The notes beneath the pieces are model-generated. The model was given only the letters and a program-made list of their open reading frames with translations, was not told the origin of the DNA and ran no database searches. From the NCBI RefSeq assembly GCF_021215455.1, contig NZ_JAJPWV010000002.1, positions 682,001 to 746,000 of the forward strand: DNA of 64,000 nucleotides, read 5' to 3'. This DNA comes from Mucilaginibacter roseus. Its GTDB lineage: Bacteria; Bacteroidota; Bacteroidia; Sphingobacteriales; Sphingobacteriaceae. Positions 8,838-17,389 of this stretch are shown here, piece after piece (the first letter of the stretch is position 1; each line of letters opens with the position of its first letter). The translations under genes were made by a program, and so were the position numbers.

Positions 8838-10640
8838 TTACTTAGTTAAAACAATTGATGAATACGGCTGCAAGGTAACTTTACCGGTGTAGGTTTTGTT
8901 ATTTGCATCCTTATAAGTACCGTTCAGGTTTATTGTTTTTGGTGATGCGCTGGCATTATACTCAAACCGGGCAGTGTCGTCGCTTATATCCTGCATCTGC
9001 TTGTTTGAATTAGCCAAAGCCACGGCCGTACGTAACAACCGGCTACGGTTTAATGACATTACCTGTTTCTTTTTACCCACTAAAATATTACTCAAAATGG
9101 TATTATTTACCGGATCGGCACCCGGCGTTGTACTTACCAGCAGTTGCGTACCGTTGCCGTAGCAGGTATTATTCTGGATGTTGATACGGCTTGCCCCATT
9201 TAAAAATATACCCGAACCGGTGCAATTAGCAATAGTATTATTCTGGATATCTATATCGTGCGATCTGTCATCCAGGTAAATGCCATGCGCGTTTTGGTTG
9301 GCATTGTACGATCCGTCATACGATCCGACGGAGTTTAATATTATGTTTGATACTATTTTTTGGTTAGTATAGTTGTTGGGATTTTTCCCGCTATAGGTAT
9401 ATATACCACCGCCATCACTTTTAGTGAGGTTGATGTTTTTGATCAGGTTGTTTTGGATAGTAACATTTGCCGAACGGAAATCGATACCAATATATCCCAC
9501 ATTCTCGATGGTGTTGTTCTGTATGATGGCGCTGCCTGCTTTAGCATTGTAACGTAGGCCTACAAAACTGCCAGAACTGTTGGTACCGCGACCAACAACC
9601 AGGCCAATGTTTTTAACCGTATTATTCAAGAACCTAAAACCGGAGTGATCGTAAACCACCACCGCATTGTTATTGATATCCGATATAGTGCAACCATCAA
9701 TAACTACATTGTTACCGCGGCCTAATATCGAAATTCCATCCTGACCGACATCACTTATGGTTACGTTTTTTACAGTTAGCCCTCTAAGGTTTTTACCATT
9801 AATACCAAACTGGCGCTGCTCAGCAATGGCTATATCTTTGATGACGATGTTAGACTGGCCAACAATGTTTATACCTGCTGTGTATATCGAAGCTTCAATA
9901 TTTCTGCCGTTCGGATCAGACGATGAATAAAGCATGATTTGTTTAGTGGATGCCTGATAATACCATTCGCCATCCTGATCGAGCGTTTTAGGATGATCCT
10001 GGATAAAGAATCCCCAGTTATCATTCATCGCTGTAGGCGTACCTTTAAAAGTTAAGGTATTGCCTTGCTGACTAATGATCTTGTCGGTATCAATCTGCCA
10101 CAGGTTTTTGCGTATTACTACATCGGCGCCGGTCCAGTCGCCATTTAACGATTGTTTGCTGGTTAACTGGGTCTTGCCAGAATGCGACCGGATAGTTAAA
10201 TAACCACTGTTAGGATACCTGCCTAAAGGCAATGGCTGGTTATTTGCGAAAAGGTTTATCGCGCTGCCGTTGTAATTGCTCAGGCTTGCCACCCAAATGT
10301 TTCCCGATGAACGTTTCCAACCACTAACTACTGCCGAGCCATCAATAACCGGCTTACTGCCGCTACCGTATGAACTTATGTTTATAGGCGCTGCGCTGGT
10401 ACCTGATTGTTTGATGTTAAGTTGTCCACTAAATACGTCGCCTTTTTTAAAAGATAGTACATCACCTGGTTTTAACACCAGTTGATTGGCTTTATCAATA
10501 CTTTTTATAGGAGCACTTGAGGATGTACCGGCATTAGCATCGTTACCATCGGCAGATACGTAATAGGTTGACTGCGCGAAAGCAGGAGTGCTTGCAGCCA
10601 ACAGGAACAGATATTTTATTGCAAAAATTTTATGCTTCAT
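8838..10640 (-). CDS. Secreted right-handed parallel beta-helix protein
   Basis: 600 residues from the ATG at 10640 (a GTG directly before it is the other option). A Sec signal peptide ends in TPAFA-Q. Then comes ADGNDANAGTSSSAPIKSID, the usual entry to a parallel beta-helix, and from about residue 260 to 490 many PbH1-type rungs built on xIQNNTIxN patterns (for example SAIIQNNTIENVGYIGIDFR). Such folds are found in polysaccharide lyases, epimerases and hydrolases. The C-terminal 80 residues look like a small beta domain (YSSIVLTK end). No catalytic set can be assigned. Its place inside the capsule locus suggests it trims, modifies or binds the polysaccharide outside the cytoplasm. Confidence 0.8.
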   Translation of the reverse strand: MKHKIFAIKYLFLLAASTPAFAQSTYYVSADGNDANAGTSSSAPIKSIDKANQLVLKPGDVLSFKKGDVFSGQLNIKQSGTSAAPINISSYGSGSKPVIDGSAVVSGWKRSSGNIWVASLSNYNGSAINLFANNQPLPLGRYPNSGYLTIRSHSGKTQLTSKQSLNGDWTGADVVIRKNLWQIDTDKIISQQGNTLTFKGTPTAMNDNWGFFIQDHPKTLDQDGEWYYQASTKQIMLYSSSDPNGRNIEASIYTAGINIVGQSNIVIKDIAIAEQRQFGINGKNLRGLTVKNVTISDVGQDGISILGRGNNVVIDGCTISDINNNAVVVYDHSGFRFLNNTVKNIGLVVGRGTNSSGSFVGLRYNAKAGSAIIQNNTIENVGYIGIDFRSANVTIQNNLIKNINLTKSDGGGIYTYSGKNPNNYTNQKIVSNIILNSVGSYDGSYNANQNAHGIYLDDRSHDIDIQNNTIANCTGSGIFLNGASRINIQNNTCYGNGTQLLVSTTPGADPVNNTILSNILVGKKKQVMSLNRSRLLRTAVALANSNKQMQDISDDTARFEYNASASPKTINLNGTYKDANNKTYTGKVTLQPYSSIVLTK

Positions 10641-10746
10641 CACGATACGTTTTTATAGTGAGACAAAGATTAACTACGTAAGTTTATTATAATCATCAAA
10701 CAACTTTAAACTAACGTATAATATCTTCATCTGTTGCTATATAATA

Positions 10747-11826
10747 TTATCGTTTTTTGAATACGTATTTGTCTTGATACGGTCCGAACGGAATATGTGT
10801 AAACACCGCTTTATTGATCATGGCCGGGGCAATATCGGCACTACAGATAAAATCACCTGTTTCGGTAGTGAACTCGTCGGCACTTACAAGCGTGACATAA
10901 CCGGCGAAAGCCTCATCAAACGTTTTAAAAGTATTACCCGGCAACACCATATCCACAAATAACCTAAACTGCTCTTCTTCTGAAAGGCCAAGTACATTAT
11001 ACAGGTTGGCACGCGGGTACTCCTCCATCACGCCACCGAATGAGGCGTTGTATATCTTCTTACCATGCTTATCAAAAAACTGGCGGCCGGCCTTAAAGTT
11101 CTCAATCATATCCTCAACCGTAGGGTTGCGGTAGGCCATGCCCTTACCGTCATAACGTGGGTCAAAGTGGTTAGGGTCATCATCTTTTTTACCTACCCAA
11201 TCGCGTTCGCTTATTTTTTCAACGCTGCGTTTGGCAAAGGTCATGTCAACGCCCAGCATATAAATTTCTTCAAAACCAAGGTAAGCCAGTATTTGCAAAC
11301 CGCCGTTAACTACCGTTTTGTTAATGCCGCATTCCGGTAAATTGAGCGAATACTCCGGCTTGTCCATATACAGCCAGTGTATTTTCTCTGACTCGGGCAG
11401 ATAGCTTTTAAAATCGACGTTTGAGGGATGCAGATCAGGGAAAAACGCATATTTAACTACCGGCAATATTTCTTCGTCTATCTCTTTATAAATTTCTTTA
11501 AGCTTTAAATCATCAGTAACCAGGTAAAAATCAGGCAGCCAGTTAAGGCGCTCATACAACAGGTTAATGCGGTTAAAGCACATGGTGTATTCATCCTTTA
11601 ATAAATACAAGGGCGTTTTATTGATACTTGGGCCTGCGCCTACTACAAACACACGCTGCCCTTTATATTTATCTTTCAGCGCTCTCCATTTCTCGATATT
11701 TTGCTCATCCTTTTTTTGGAAGGCACGCTTAAGCTTAACAATGCCATATTTAACCAAACGCTCCGAAAATACTTTCAGGCCATCGGTCTGCATTATAGTT
11801 TTACCTTTCCTTATTAAGCTTTGCAT
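10747..11826 (-). CDS. DUF115 (MptE/Maf-like) protein, possible glycosyltransferase
   Basis: 359 residues from the ATG at 11826 (an ATG at 11793 is also in frame). After a basic helix comes FVVGAGPSINKTPLYLL (residues 60-76), then FNRINLLY and DFYLVTDD, the hallmarks of DUF115. EEIYMLGVDMTF near residue 190 is the second conserved block, and KIYNASFGGVMEEYPR lies near 275. DUF115 includes archaeal 6-hydroxymethylpterin pyrophosphokinase (MptE) and the Maf proteins that glycosylate flagellin. In a capsule locus the second reading is more likely: a transferase using a CMP-linked sugar. It is the longer of two DUF115 proteins here; the other is at 18113-18937. Confidence 0.75.
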   Translation of the reverse strand: MQSLIRKGKTIMQTDGLKVFSERLVKYGIVKLKRAFQKKDEQNIEKWRALKDKYKGQRVFVVGAGPSINKTPLYLLKDEYTMCFNRINLLYERLNWLPDFYLVTDDLKLKEIYKEIDEEILPVVKYAFFPDLHPSNVDFKSYLPESEKIHWLYMDKPEYSLNLPECGINKTVVNGGLQILAYLGFEEIYMLGVDMTFAKRSVEKISERDWVGKKDDDPNHFDPRYDGKGMAYRNPTVEDMIENFKAGRQFFDKHGKKIYNASFGGVMEEYPRANLYNVLGLSEEEQFRLFVDMVLPGNTFKTFDEAFAGYVTLVSADEFTTETGDFICSADIAPAMINKAVFTHIPFGPYQDKYVFKKR

Positions 11827-11909
11827 AGTAACGTTAATATTTATTTGAAAAGCGGCACTTAAACCATGCCGCTTTACTGTTTATGAACAGGGTGAAACTG
11901 TCCGTATGT

Positions 11910-13040
11910 TTAATTTTTAATGGCAACCTGCGGTTCATGTTCCGGAACAGCAGTGCCGGCAGGTGTATCGGTATTTTTACCGGCTACCGAACCGAACTTC
12001 CGTCTTAGCCCCATAACCGGCTTTTCAACCAGGTAATAACTCATAGTAGCTAACAGAAATGCTCCGGGTATACCCAACGTGTAATACAGTATATCCTTTT
12101 TACCATTAGAGATATAGGCCAGTTCGAGCCTGTAAAACACCAGGTGAAAAAGGTAGAGCGAGTAGCTTAAACGGCCTGTAAATACCAATGGTTTAGTAGA
12201 AAAAAATCTGTTTAAAAACTCATATTTCTTATCATACAAGATAGCCGGTATCATGATCATGAAACTAAGGCTTTGTATGGTGTACATTATAGTCTGTTTA
12301 AAAAGGTGATCCTTAATTACGATGCTTAGCAGCATAGCTATAAAAGCGATCACAAATACAGGTACCGATGATACAAACTTTAAAAAACGGTTATCCCGGT
12401 CTATATATATCAATATACTGGCCAGGCAGCCCATCATAATAGCGTCTGACCGGCACTCTGTTGCAGCGTAGCAATACTCAAACGCAAATGGGTTTACACC
12501 GTAGCGATAAGTACCTATTACCCGGAAAACCAAAGCCGAAACAATTATAGTAAGAGTGATACCAATAAGCGCCTTTTTGTTTTTTACAAAAAACGCGAAC
12601 AGGAATGGAAACAGCAGATAGAAGTGCTCCTCAATAGCTAATGACCAGATAAAGCCAAAGTACGACTTACTCGCTCCGGAATGGAATGCCTCAAAGTTGG
12701 CTATGTAATAGTAGTTTTGGTAATAAAACAATGCCGGCCAAACCTTATCCGTAGTAATTCCTTTATTGAGTGGTGGCACTATGCAGGTAACCAGTATCAT
12801 CAACAGCAAAGGCGGGTATAGCCTGAGCAACCTGCGGATAAAGAAATTCTTAAAATCGATACGCTCGTTTTTGTCGTACTCGATAAGCAGCAGGTTAGTG
12901 ATCAGCAAACCACTGATGAAGAAAAATACGTTCACACCAAACCCGCCCGGAATATTTAGTCCGATGTGGCCGAGTAATACAACCATAATCGACAAGCCTC
13001 TGAGGCCATCCAGCGCGGGGAGATAATGACTTTTTGCCAT
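11910..13040 (-). CDS. Acyltransferase 3 family membrane protein (OafA/YrhL type)
   Basis: 376 residues. The start is the ATG at 13040; the GTG at 13055 would overlap the upstream gene. The protein begins MAKSHYLPALDGLRGLSIMVVLLGH, with the conserved Arg and His of this family, followed by FFISGLLITNLLL and RRLLRLYPPLLLM. About ten hydrophobic helices are visible, and FSLYLFHLVFY-like text (SLYLFHLVFYRLELAY) near residue 310 is typical. These proteins acylate (usually acetylate) sugars at the inner membrane. The C-terminal tail of about 30 residues is polar. It is one of two such proteins in the locus. Confidence 0.9.
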   Translation of the reverse strand: MAKSHYLPALDGLRGLSIMVVLLGHIGLNIPGGFGVNVFFFISGLLITNLLLIEYDKNERIDFKNFFIRRLLRLYPPLLLMILVTCIVPPLNKGITTDKVWPALFYYQNYYYIANFEAFHSGASKSYFGFIWSLAIEEHFYLLFPFLFAFFVKNKKALIGITLTIIVSALVFRVIGTYRYGVNPFAFEYCYAATECRSDAIMMGCLASILIYIDRDNRFLKFVSSVPVFVIAFIAMLLSIVIKDHLFKQTIMYTIQSLSFMIMIPAILYDKKYEFLNRFFSTKPLVFTGRLSYSLYLFHLVFYRLELAYISNGKKDILYYTLGIPGAFLLATMSYYLVEKPVMGLRRKFGSVAGKNTDTPAGTAVPEHEPQVAIKN

Positions 13041-13048
13041 ATTTTTTA

Positions 13049-13501
13049 TCAGCACTTAATTTTGATAACCACCTTCTTTATCTGCTCCGGCTCGTTAACG
13101 CATAACTGCGGCGCGTGCCCGTCTGACGGGTAAAACACCGCGAATATGCCATTGCCTGTTAACACCGGGGTAAAGTTACCGGTGTTGTTGTGGTAAAAAC
13201 GCCTGTCCTTTTCCTCATCGTAGGGGATATAGGGTGTAAGCGTATCTACATGCGCCCAGCGTATTAATTCGGTATTTACAATACAGTATTGTACATCAAT
13301 AACGTGGCGATGGGTTTCGTAACCGAAGTCGTTTTCATACGAGGTGCCGTACTCCATCACAATAGCTTTAGCCGTTGGAGAAACGGTGTATGTACCCGGT
13401 TCAACATCAGCGCCAAGGCCTTTAATAAATTTTAAACCCAGATAAATATCCTCGTGGATATTCTTGTAAAACTCCAGGTTTTCGAGTGAATCAACGATCA
13501 T
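13049..13501 (-). CDS. YhcH/YjgK/YiaL family protein
   Basis: 150 residues from the ATG at 13501. It matches the YhcH/YiaL (DUF386) cupin-like family: GTYTVSPTAKAIVMEYGT, ETHRHVIDVQYCIV with the conserved His pair near residue 84-87, and FYPSDGHAPQLCVNEPEQIKKVVIKI near the end. Some members (NanQ/YhcH) act as sialic acid anomerases and lie in sialic acid operons. It follows the phosphatase gene by 3 bp and precedes the acyltransferase gene, so it is part of one transcription unit with the cytidylyltransferase at 17382. An anomerase or small sugar-binding role for the activated sugar is a plausible inference. Confidence 0.85.
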   Translation of the reverse strand: MIVDSLENLEFYKNIHEDIYLGLKFIKGLGADVEPGTYTVSPTAKAIVMEYGTSYENDFGYETHRHVIDVQYCIVNTELIRWAHVDTLTPYIPYDEEKDRRFYHNNTGNFTPVLTGNGIFAVFYPSDGHAPQLCVNEPEQIKKVVIKIKC

Positions 13502-13504
13502 GTG

Positions 13505-14272
13505 TTATTGTTGTATTAAACTGTTGTAAGCGTAAACGTTAAGGAAGTTTTTGCCTGTACCGTTGCTGATATCGGCTTTGCCGCCGGCGGCCAATACAAG
13601 TGCGAGCCCGGCAGCCACATCCCAAATAGCGATGTTGTTTTCGGCGTAAGCCTCAACGCTACCCTTGGCCACATAGGCCAGTGATGTTGCTGCCGAACCA
13701 AATAGCCGCACTTTTTTATAATCCTGAATGTTTTTAACAAAATCCTGCAGAACCGCTGTATCAAATTTCAGATAAACCGGGAAGCCCGTAGCCAGTATGC
13801 TATCCTTCTTTTCAGCTATAGCACTTACGCTGATCGGTTCACCGTTAAGCCATGCACCCTCGCCTACTATGCCTGTGTAAAGCCTGTCGTGCATAAAATC
13901 ATACACCACACCTAATACCGGCTCGCTGCCGTTCCATAAACCGATAGAGGTACAAAAAATATCAATACCCCTCGAGAAATTGAGGCTGCCATCCAGCGGA
14001 TCAACGATCCACTGGTATTGCGAATCAACCTGCGTACCGTCAGCATTCAAAACCTCACCGGCTTCTTCGCTCAGTATACCAAAGGCTGATTCGGCATGCA
14101 GTGTATCCAGTATGGCCTTTTCTGCAACCAGGTCGGCCTCAAGCTTAATATCCTTACCAACGCTGCTATTTATCTTAATATCAGCGCCCAGTAATTCTCT
14201 TAAGGCCTGCCCGGCTTTAGTTGCCGCCTTAACAGCGGTATCAAGGCTTTGCTTAGCTATTTGATTATCCAT
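13505..14272 (-). CDS. Inositol monophosphatase family sugar phosphatase
   Basis: 255 residues from the ATG at 14272. It has the metal-binding motifs of the IMPase/FBPase superfamily: LSEEAGEV (first Glu pair), WIVDPLDGSLNFSRG near residue 90 (DPxDGTxNF type) and IWDVAAGLALVLAAGG near 215 (WDxAAG). Members remove phosphate from inositol phosphate, 3'-phosphoadenosine phosphate or sugar phosphates. It lies 19 bp after a SIS-type sugar phosphate isomerase, next to a CMP-sugar synthetase homologue, so a sugar phosphate is the likely substrate here. The protein has no signal peptide and is cytoplasmic. Confidence 0.88.
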   Translation of the reverse strand: MDNQIAKQSLDTAVKAATKAGQALRELLGADIKINSSVGKDIKLEADLVAEKAILDTLHAESAFGILSEEAGEVLNADGTQVDSQYQWIVDPLDGSLNFSRGIDIFCTSIGLWNGSEPVLGVVYDFMHDRLYTGIVGEGAWLNGEPISVSAIAEKKDSILATGFPVYLKFDTAVLQDFVKNIQDYKKVRLFGSAATSLAYVAKGSVEAYAENNIAIWDVAAGLALVLAAGGKADISNGTGKNFLNVYAYNSLIQQ

Positions 14273-14291
14273 TTATACGGCGGTTGCTTAT

Positions 14292-14888
14292 TTACAGGCT
14301 TAAAAATTCTTCGTCCTTAGCCAGGTAGTTCACAATGATGTGGTTGATGATCATGTGAATATCCTCGATCGGGCCGTAATCTTTATCCTGGTTTGGCGTA
14401 TATATCTTGTATTTGCTGTTCTCTTTCAGTTTACCGCCTTTAAAGCCGATAAATGAAATAGAGTTACCGCCTTGCTCATTAGCGAAATCAACCGCGCGAA
14501 CAAGGTTTTCAGAGTTACCGCTTGCTGAAATTACAACCAGGGTATCGCCCTCGCCGAATACGCCACGCATTTGCTCAACAAAAATATCGTTAAAGTCAGT
14601 ATCGTTACCAACAGCCGTCATTAACGGAGCATTGTCAGTAAGTGCTAAAATCTTCGGGCGGAATTTTGAGAAATAACGTACGAAGAAACGGAAATCAGCC
14701 TGCATGTGTGATGCAGTAGCCGCGCTGCCGCCATTACCGGCAACATATACCGTTTTACCGTTTTTAAAGGTGTCAATAAAAACAGTTATTACTTGTTCAA
14801 GTTCTGCCGGATCGATCAGGTCAAGCAGATCAACGATCTTTTGTTTGTAGCTAACTAAGTGCTCGGTTACGGTGTTCTTTCTATCCAT
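14292..14888 (-). CDS. SIS domain sugar isomerase (GmhA-like)
   Basis: 198 residues from the ATG at 14888, the size of phosphoheptose isomerases. It has YVAGNGGSAATASHMQADF near residue 50, APLMTAVGNDTDFNDIFVEQ near 110, the phosphosugar-binding VVISASGNSENL near 135, and GPIEDIHMIINHIIV near 175, where GmhA has its catalytic Glu/His. GmhA interconverts sedoheptulose 7-phosphate and D-glycero-manno-heptose 7-phosphate. The AEE of classic GmhA reads QAD here, so the substrate may differ. Partners in the operon are an IMPase-like phosphatase, a Gfo/Idh/MocA oxidoreductase and a cytidylyltransferase. Confidence 0.82.
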   Translation of the reverse strand: MDRKNTVTEHLVSYKQKIVDLLDLIDPAELEQVITVFIDTFKNGKTVYVAGNGGSAATASHMQADFRFFVRYFSKFRPKILALTDNAPLMTAVGNDTDFNDIFVEQMRGVFGEGDTLVVISASGNSENLVRAVDFANEQGGNSISFIGFKGGKLKENSKYKIYTPNQDKDYGPIEDIHMIINHIIVNYLAKDEEFLSL

Positions 14889-14902
14889 GATTGATTGTTT
14901 TA

Positions 14903-15895
14903 TTAAAAGTCTTTTTGTTTGTATACTTCGTCAATAATTCGCATAAGTTTTTGAGCATCGTCAGATGTACCGATGGTAACCTGCTGATCTTTCTCGATTG
15001 CATCGAAGAAATGCTCTACCTCGTAACGCCAGCTGTTGTTGTTGGTGTACTTGGTGGTAACCTCATCCTTCCAGGTAGCGGCAGGAGCCGTTGAGCGGTT
15101 ACGGGCTACTGATAGGGTTTCCTCACCGTATGACATGGTTGAGGTGATCAAACCATTCAGTACCATATAGCCTTTTTCAAGAAATATCTCTAATGAGAAA
15201 AGGTGACGCCATTGGGTCATGGTAGAGTGGAGTGATGCTACTTTGCCAGTTTTGGTATCTTTTAAGATAACGAAGGCGTTATCCTCTACATCCATGTGCC
15301 AGTACAGGTTCGATACTTCGGCCTTAACCACATCGTAATCGCCTGAAAGGTACAGGAACAAATCAAGCATGTGAATACCCTGGTCCATCAGGATACCGCC
15401 ACCGGCCAGCTCTTTTTTAGCACGCCATTGATTAAAGTAATCAGCAGTAACGCTTTTGCCATAACGGCCGCGCAACCATAATACTTTACCATACTCGCCA
15501 CTGTCAATCAGTTCCTTCATGCGGATAACGCTGTCATGATGGCGGTGGTTAAAACCGTACATTAGTTTTTTACCGCTCTTTTCTTCGGCTTCGCGGATCT
15601 CGGCAACGTCAGCCTCTGTAAATGCAGGCGGTTTTTCGCAAAAAACGTGCTTGCCGGCGTTTAAAGAGCGTATGGTAAGCTCCTTGTTTAAAAAATTCGG
15701 TGTACAAACAAATACAATGTCGATATCAGGATGCTTGATGATCCCGTCATGGTCAACATTGGGTAAGCCATTAATTTCGGGCTGGTTGTTCGGTTCAGAT
15801 ACCGCGATAACCTTGCCGCATTTCAGTTCGTCAATAGCCTGGTGCCTGGTTTTACCCATTACACCGTAACCAATAATACCAACTTTTAAGTTCAT
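14903..15895 (-). CDS. Gfo/Idh/MocA family oxidoreductase
   Basis: 330 residues from the ATG at 15895. It has an N-terminal Rossmann fold (VGIIGYGVMGKTRHQAID), the HVFCEKPPAF motif near residue 90 (the family's EKP lysine), YGFNHRHHDSVIRMKELI near 120, and GGGILMDQGIHMLDLFLYL near 165-180 with the conserved Asp/His. Such enzymes oxidise or reduce sugar hydroxyl groups with NAD(P). It lies between an acetyltransferase and the SIS isomerase; an 11-unit TG repeat lies 25 bp before its start codon. The natural reading is dehydrogenation of the sugar later activated with CMP, but this is inference. Confidence 0.9.
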   Translation of the reverse strand: MNLKVGIIGYGVMGKTRHQAIDELKCGKVIAVSEPNNQPEINGLPNVDHDGIIKHPDIDIVFVCTPNFLNKELTIRSLNAGKHVFCEKPPAFTEADVAEIREAEEKSGKKLMYGFNHRHHDSVIRMKELIDSGEYGKVLWLRGRYGKSVTADYFNQWRAKKELAGGGILMDQGIHMLDLFLYLSGDYDVVKAEVSNLYWHMDVEDNAFVILKDTKTGKVASLHSTMTQWRHLFSLEIFLEKGYMVLNGLITSTMSYGEETLSVARNRSTAPAATWKDEVTTKYTNNNSWRYEVEHFFDAIEKDQQVTIGTSDDAQKLMRIIDEVYKQKDF

Positions 15896-15920
15896 ACTAA
15901 TTTTAATAATTTATTTTCTT

Positions 15921-15942
15921 TGTGTGTGTGTGTGTGTGTGTG
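15921..15942. repeat. (TG)11 dinucleotide repeat
   Basis: Eleven perfect TG units, reading (CA)11 on the coding strand. It begins directly after the stop codon of the acetyltransferase gene (TAG at 15943-15945) and ends 25 bp before the Gfo/Idh/MocA start codon. It is the only long dinucleotide run I saw in the window and could change length by slippage. Confidence 0.95.
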
Positions 15943-16464
15943 CTATTCTTTTACCCGCAAAAATTTACTGGGGTGCCCACCAACTATTGAGTTGGCTTCA
16001 ACATCCTTTACCACCAGGCTACCGGCGCCGATAATTACGTTGTCGCCAATTTTTACATCCCCTATTATCAGGCAGCCGGGCGCTATTAATACGTTGTTAC
16101 CTATTACCGGGTACCTGTCGCCATTTGAGCCGATAGTTACGCTATGCCCTACATAAACATTGTTACCTATAACCGCTTTACGGTTAACAACTACGCAATA
16201 ACAGTGGTTAAGCCTGAAACCTTCGCCTATCGGCGTATCAACGGGCAGGTCAACACAGTACCTGTTGGTCATTAGCCTGTAGTATAAGCTCAACGGCAAT
16301 AATAACAGCGATGCTAAAGTGTTTTTGTGGAAATGATTAAGTATGCGGTACAGAATAACAATGCGATAATTCTTTTTTGTTAAAAAGAGTACCGGCAAAG
16401 GTTTTCTGTCCTTTCCACGCAACTGCTTTATATCAGCTTTTAACTTGCCCGATAAGCTGCTCAT
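15943..16464 (-). CDS. Serine acetyltransferase-like hexapeptide O-acetyltransferase
   Basis: 173 residues from the ATG at 16464. The N-terminal half is helical with a hydrophobic stretch (ASLLLLPLSLYYRL). From about residue 95 it shows left-handed beta-helix hexads: PIGEGFRLNHCYCVVVN, AVIGNNVYVGHSVTIGS, PVIGNNVLIAPGCLIIGDV, KIGDNVIIGAGSLVVKDV, ending IVGGHPSKFL. The order resembles CysE and WcaB-type proteins from polysaccharide loci, but this one is shorter than CysE. It probably acetylates a sugar with acetyl-CoA. It is 4 bp from the upstream dehydrogenase gene, and its stop codon is followed by the (CA)11 repeat. Confidence 0.87.
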   Translation of the reverse strand: MSSLSGKLKADIKQLRGKDRKPLPVLFLTKKNYRIVILYRILNHFHKNTLASLLLLPLSLYYRLMTNRYCVDLPVDTPIGEGFRLNHCYCVVVNRKAVIGNNVYVGHSVTIGSNGDRYPVIGNNVLIAPGCLIIGDVKIGDNVIIGAGSLVVKDVEANSIVGGHPSKFLRVKE

Positions 16465-16468
16465 ACCA

Positions 16469-17389
16469 TTATCCTAATGCGTCAACTAAATTTTGAGCTG
16501 CGTCAATTTCCATTTGCAGCTTACCCTCGGTAGCGTATGAACCCAGGTGCGGCGTAAGTATAACGTTATCTAACTCGCAAAGCGGACCATCATATGGCTC
16601 TTTGTTATAAACGTCAACCGCAGCTGATGAAAGTTTGCCTGACGTAAGGGCGTTATATAAAGCCTCTTCATCCACAACACCACCACGAGCTATGTTAACC
16701 AGGAACGCGCCGTCCTTAATTTTCTCAAATTCTTTAGCGCCTATCACCGCTGATTTATCCGCATTACCCGGAACGTGTACCGTAATAATATCGGCTTGTG
16801 AAATTACCGTGTCAAAATCGGCTATTTCAACACCGGCTTGTTCGGCCCATGCCGTGTCAGGATAAAGATCAAACCCGAGAACCGGATTGCCTATCCCTCT
16901 GAACAAACCTGCTACCATACGGCCAATACGGCCTAAACCAATAACACCAATCTTTTTGTTAATGATCAGGTTACCGGTTTGTTTTTTCCATTGCTTGTTC
17001 TTCATGGCAGCATCAGCCTGCGGAATTTTTCGCAGCATGGCAAACGTCATGGCAAGGGTTAATTCAGCAACGCCACGGGTGGGGCCATCAGGTGTATTTA
17101 ACACTTTAATGCCTTTTTTTGCGGCATGCTCCAGGTCAACACTATCCATGCCTACACCTACACGGCTAATTACTTTCAGCTCAGGCAGGGCATCCATTAC
17201 GGCGGCGGTAAGCGGCTCAACACCGGCTACTATGCCTACGCAATCCTTAGCCAGCTCAATAGCTTCGGCTTCTGTAAGTTTACGTTTGTATGGGTTATTT
17301 ATAACGGTATAACCTGCATTTTCAAGCAGTTCAATGGGCTGTAGGCCACATTCGCCAAAAGATGAAGGTGAAAGCAATACTTTATTCAT
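16469..17389 (-). CDS. D-2-hydroxyacid dehydrogenase (SerA-like)
   Basis: 306 residues from the ATG at 17389. It has the NAD-binding GVIGLGRIGRMVAGLF near residue 145, the catalytic Arg in SRVGVGMDSVDL, the Glu in VDVYNKEPYDGPL and the His in ILTPHLGSYAT near 280. It is shorter than full SerA and lacks an ACT domain. Members reduce 2-keto acids or oxidise D-2-hydroxyacids such as 3-phosphoglycerate. It overlaps the cytidylyltransferase gene by 8 bp, so the two are translationally linked. This suggests a role in making the activated compound rather than in serine synthesis; the substrate is not known. Confidence 0.85.
   Translation of the reverse strand: MNKVLLSPSSFGECGLQPIELLENAGYTVINNPYKRKLTEAEAIELAKDCVGIVAGVEPLTAAVMDALPELKVISRVGVGMDSVDLEHAAKKGIKVLNTPDGPTRGVAELTLAMTFAMLRKIPQADAAMKNKQWKKQTGNLIINKKIGVIGLGRIGRMVAGLFRGIGNPVLGFDLYPDTAWAEQAGVEIADFDTVISQADIITVHVPGNADKSAVIGAKEFEKIKDGAFLVNIARGGVVDEEALYNALTSGKLSSAAVDVYNKEPYDGPLCELDNVILTPHLGSYATEGKLQMEIDAAQNLVDALG

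Noticed and set aside
9100..9900. Repeated words in the beta-helix gene, considered as a CRISPR or DNA repeat array
   Set aside because: They are irregularly spaced, in frame and encode beta-helix rungs; no conserved direct repeat with spacers exists.
16469..17389. Annotation of the D-2-hydroxyacid dehydrogenase as SerA for serine biosynthesis
   Set aside because: It lacks the ACT domain and overlaps a cytidylyltransferase gene inside a polysaccharide operon, so a pathway-specific role is more likely.
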